7,479 bases of DNA from an uncultured Eubacteriales bacterium (lineage in GTDB: Bacteria; Bacillota; Clostridia; Christensenellales; DTU072), in the NCBI GenBank assembly GCA_902766325.1, contig CACXDF010000219.1, forward strand, positions 1 through 7,479, written 5' to 3'. The notes under the pieces were generated by a model. It saw only the letters and a list, made by a program, of their open reading frames with translations, had not been told where the DNA came from and ran no database searches. Positions 6,594-7,479 of the stretch are shown here, one piece after another. Positions within the stretch are counted from its first letter, which is position 1; every line of letters starts with the position of its first letter. Position numbers and translations under genes: made by a program.

Positions 6594-6715
6594 GTAACCT
6601 AAATCGATGATACGTTCGGAGAGTAAGTTTACGGATCGAATCAATATATTCGTTTTTTACATTGTATTTTAATCCGCAAGTATACCTATGCTCCGACGTT
6701 TCGGAGCATTTTTTT
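6594..6715 (+). promoter_or_regulatory. Structured leader, candidate attenuator or riboswitch, or terminated small RNA
   Basis: About 120 bases from the predicted transcription start to a strong terminator. Positions 6612-6621 (ACGTTCGGAG) can pair with the terminator's 5' arm and loop (6691-6699) over nine base pairs with one bulged T, excluding the terminator hairpin. Between them are a small hairpin (6637-6641 with 6648-6652) and a possible long-range pair of CGGAT (6632-6636) with ATCCG (6672-6676). This mutually exclusive layout is what attenuators and riboswitches use. I do not recognise a known aptamer; the GGAGAGTA start recalls the tetrahydrofolate class but the conserved core is not seen. 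It could also simply be a small RNA ending at 6715. Confidence 0.5.
6688..6715 (+). terminator. Strong leader terminator upstream of the TM1266-family gene
   Basis: A perfect nine-base-pair stem (ATGCTCCGA 6688-6696 with TCGGAGCAT 6701-6709) with a CGTT loop runs into seven T residues (6709-6715). It lies downstream of the consensus promoter and only 30 bases before the next start codon, so it must be bypassed for the downstream genes to be read from that promoter. Confidence 0.88.
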
Positions 6716-6745
6716 GTTACAAAAACGGAATATCGGGAGTGAAAA

Positions 6746-7003
6746 ATGAAAAGAATAGGTGTGATCGGTATTATTATTCAGGCACGTACCGCCGAAACGG
6801 CGTTAGAAGTGCAAAAATTGCTTTCGGAATATTCTTCCGTCATCGTCGGAAGAATGGGCGTACCCGTACCCGAAAGCGGCGTGAGCGCCATTTCCGTCAT
6901 CGTGCGCGGCGAAAACGAAACAATCAGCGCGTTGAACGGAAAACTGGGTCGCATACCGAACGTAAACGTGAAATCCGCGCTTTCCGGCGTAGAAATCCAA
7001 TAA
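6746..7003 (+). CDS. TM1266-family putative iron-only hydrogenase system regulator
   Basis: An 85-residue, small ACT-like (ferredoxin-fold) protein. It matches the TM1266 family, whose members are found beside [FeFe]-hydrogenase maturation genes and are annotated as putative regulators; a biochemical role is not established. Seen in the sequence: an N-terminal strand KRIGVIGIII, a helix of about 15-29, the hallmark IVGRMGVP (33-40), a second strand SAISVIVRG (48-55), a helix, and the family's closing GKLGRIPNVNVK (65-76). Length is typical. The ATG is supported by GGGAG six bases upstream. It is preceded by a terminator-bearing leader and followed after 22 bases by a lipoprotein gene, so it heads a small operon. 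It has no DNA-binding motif, so regulation, if any, probably works through ligand or protein contacts. hydE, hydF, hydG or a hydrogenase would be expected nearby but are not in view. Confidence 0.88.
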   Translation: MKRIGVIGIIIQARTAETALEVQKLLSEYSSVIVGRMGVPVPESGVSAISVIVRGENETISALNGKLGRIPNVNVKSALSGVEIQ

Positions 7004-7025
7004 AACAGTCTTTTCGGAGGCAATT

Positions 7026-7479
7026 ATGAAAAAAATTTTTAAAGCATTCACTCTCACCGTTATCGCTGTGATCACGGTCGTCCTTACGCTGTCCTTGATT
7101 TCCTGTACGAATGAAAATAAGGATAACAAACCGCAAGAGTCCGTTAAAGAAGTAAGCGTTCAATACGTCGCCGACGGCACCGCGGCAAGAACTCTTTTAC
7201 TAAATAAAGAAGCCGGCATTGATTTTGCCGTCGTAGGCGAACCTGCCGCGACCGTTTTTTCCGGTCAGGCGGCGCTTGAACTGAACGCGAAAATGAATAT
7301 GCAGGAAGAGTATAAAAAAGCGAACAAAAGTCTTGTTGCCAACTATCCGCAAGCAGGTCTGTTCGTCAAAAATTCTCTTGCCGCCGATCAAGCCTTTATG
7401 ACGGCGCTTTTCGAGGCGCTGGCCGCAAGTAAGGAGTGGGTGACCGCCAATCCCGCTTCCGTAACGCAATTTGCCAAGC
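7026..7479 (+). CDS. Lipoprotein resembling only the C-lobe of an ABC solute-binding protein (3' end cut by window)
   Basis: The first 151 residues are visible and the frame is open at the window end. A lipoprotein signal is clear: basic MKKIFK, a hydrophobic core, and lipobox LIS-C with the acylated C27. A polar tether (28-42) follows. The rest reads like the second lobe of a NrtA/SsuA-type binding protein: YVADGTAARTLL, then DFAVVGEPAAT (the usual bottom-of-cleft block of lobe 2), NYPQAGLFVK, and the helix pair ending in KEWVTANP. In full-length relatives about 120-150 residues of N-lobe come between the tether and this block; here they are absent. CGGAGG five bases before the ATG is an excellent ribosome site, so the start is not in doubt. 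It follows the TM1266-family gene by 22 bases. It may be a reduced sensor or binding lipoprotein, or a deletion remnant; the ligand is unknown. Confidence 0.8.
   Translation, partial: MKKIFKAFTLTVIAVITVVLTLSLISCTNENKDNKPQESVKEVSVQYVADGTAARTLLLNKEAGIDFAVVGEPAATVFSGQAALELNAKMNMQEEYKKANKSLVANYPQAGLFVKNSLAADQAFMTALFEALAASKEWVTANPASVTQFAK

Noticed and set aside
6618..6694. Tetrahydrofolate riboswitch suggested by GGAGAGTA and a distal CTCC
   Set aside because: The conserved internal core of that class is not visible, the spacing is short and the downstream gene is not a folate gene.
6688..7029. Open frame starting in the leader terminator and overlapping the TM1266-family gene
   Set aside because: Arg/Lys-rich out-of-frame translation without homology; the 6746 frame has a ribosome site and clear family match.
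1..7479. CRISPR arrays, tRNA or rRNA genes, insertion sequences, phage or plasmid functions
   Set aside because: No regularly spaced repeats, no tRNA or rRNA signatures, no transposase or integrase frames and no terminal inverted repeats were seen.

Overview
The window looks like a chromosomal stretch from an anaerobic, low-to-moderate-GC Firmicute, probably a gut-type Clostridia member. This rests on a clostridial-type glucose-6-phosphate isomerase, a long-form (two-domain) ribosome hibernation factor, a Clp ATPase of ClpC type, strong AGGAGG-like ribosome sites, sigma-A-type promoters and a TM1266-family [FeFe]-hydrogenase regulator. No species name can be defended from sequence alone. All genes are on the + strand and packed tightly, and no gene-free stretch exceeds 300 bases.

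Region 1 (18-544) is a GNAT acetyltransferase whose stop codon lies inside a terminator-like hairpin. Region 2 (592-5634) looks like one operon: a ClpC-type AAA+ unfoldase lacking the middle regulatory domain, the hibernation factor hpf (overlapping clpC by 38 bases), a xylose-isomerase-like TIM-barrel enzyme (start codon sharing one base with the hpf stop) and pgi. A strong intrinsic terminator closes it. The set joins protein quality control and ribosome storage to central sugar metabolism.

Region 3 (5636-6574) is a single gene with its own promoter, placed directly after the pgi terminator. The -10 box ends six bases before the ATG, so the mRNA should be leaderless. The product resembles a MalK/UgpC-type ABC ATPase, but every catalytic motif except Walker A is altered.

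Region 4 (6559-7479) begins with a perfect-consensus promoter (TTGACA, 17 bases, TATAAT) whose -35 box lies inside the preceding gene's terminator hairpin. It drives a leader of about 150 bases containing a strong terminator and an upstream segment able to pair with that terminator's 5' arm, an arrangement typical of attenuators and riboswitches. Then come a small TM1266-family putative hydrogenase regulator and a lipoprotein, cut by the window end, that looks like only the C-terminal lobe of an ABC solute-binding protein.

The most interesting parts are the ATPase-like protein with lost catalytic residues, the half-length binding protein beside a hydrogenase regulator, the unexplained attenuator-like leader and the ClpC variant without its M-domain.
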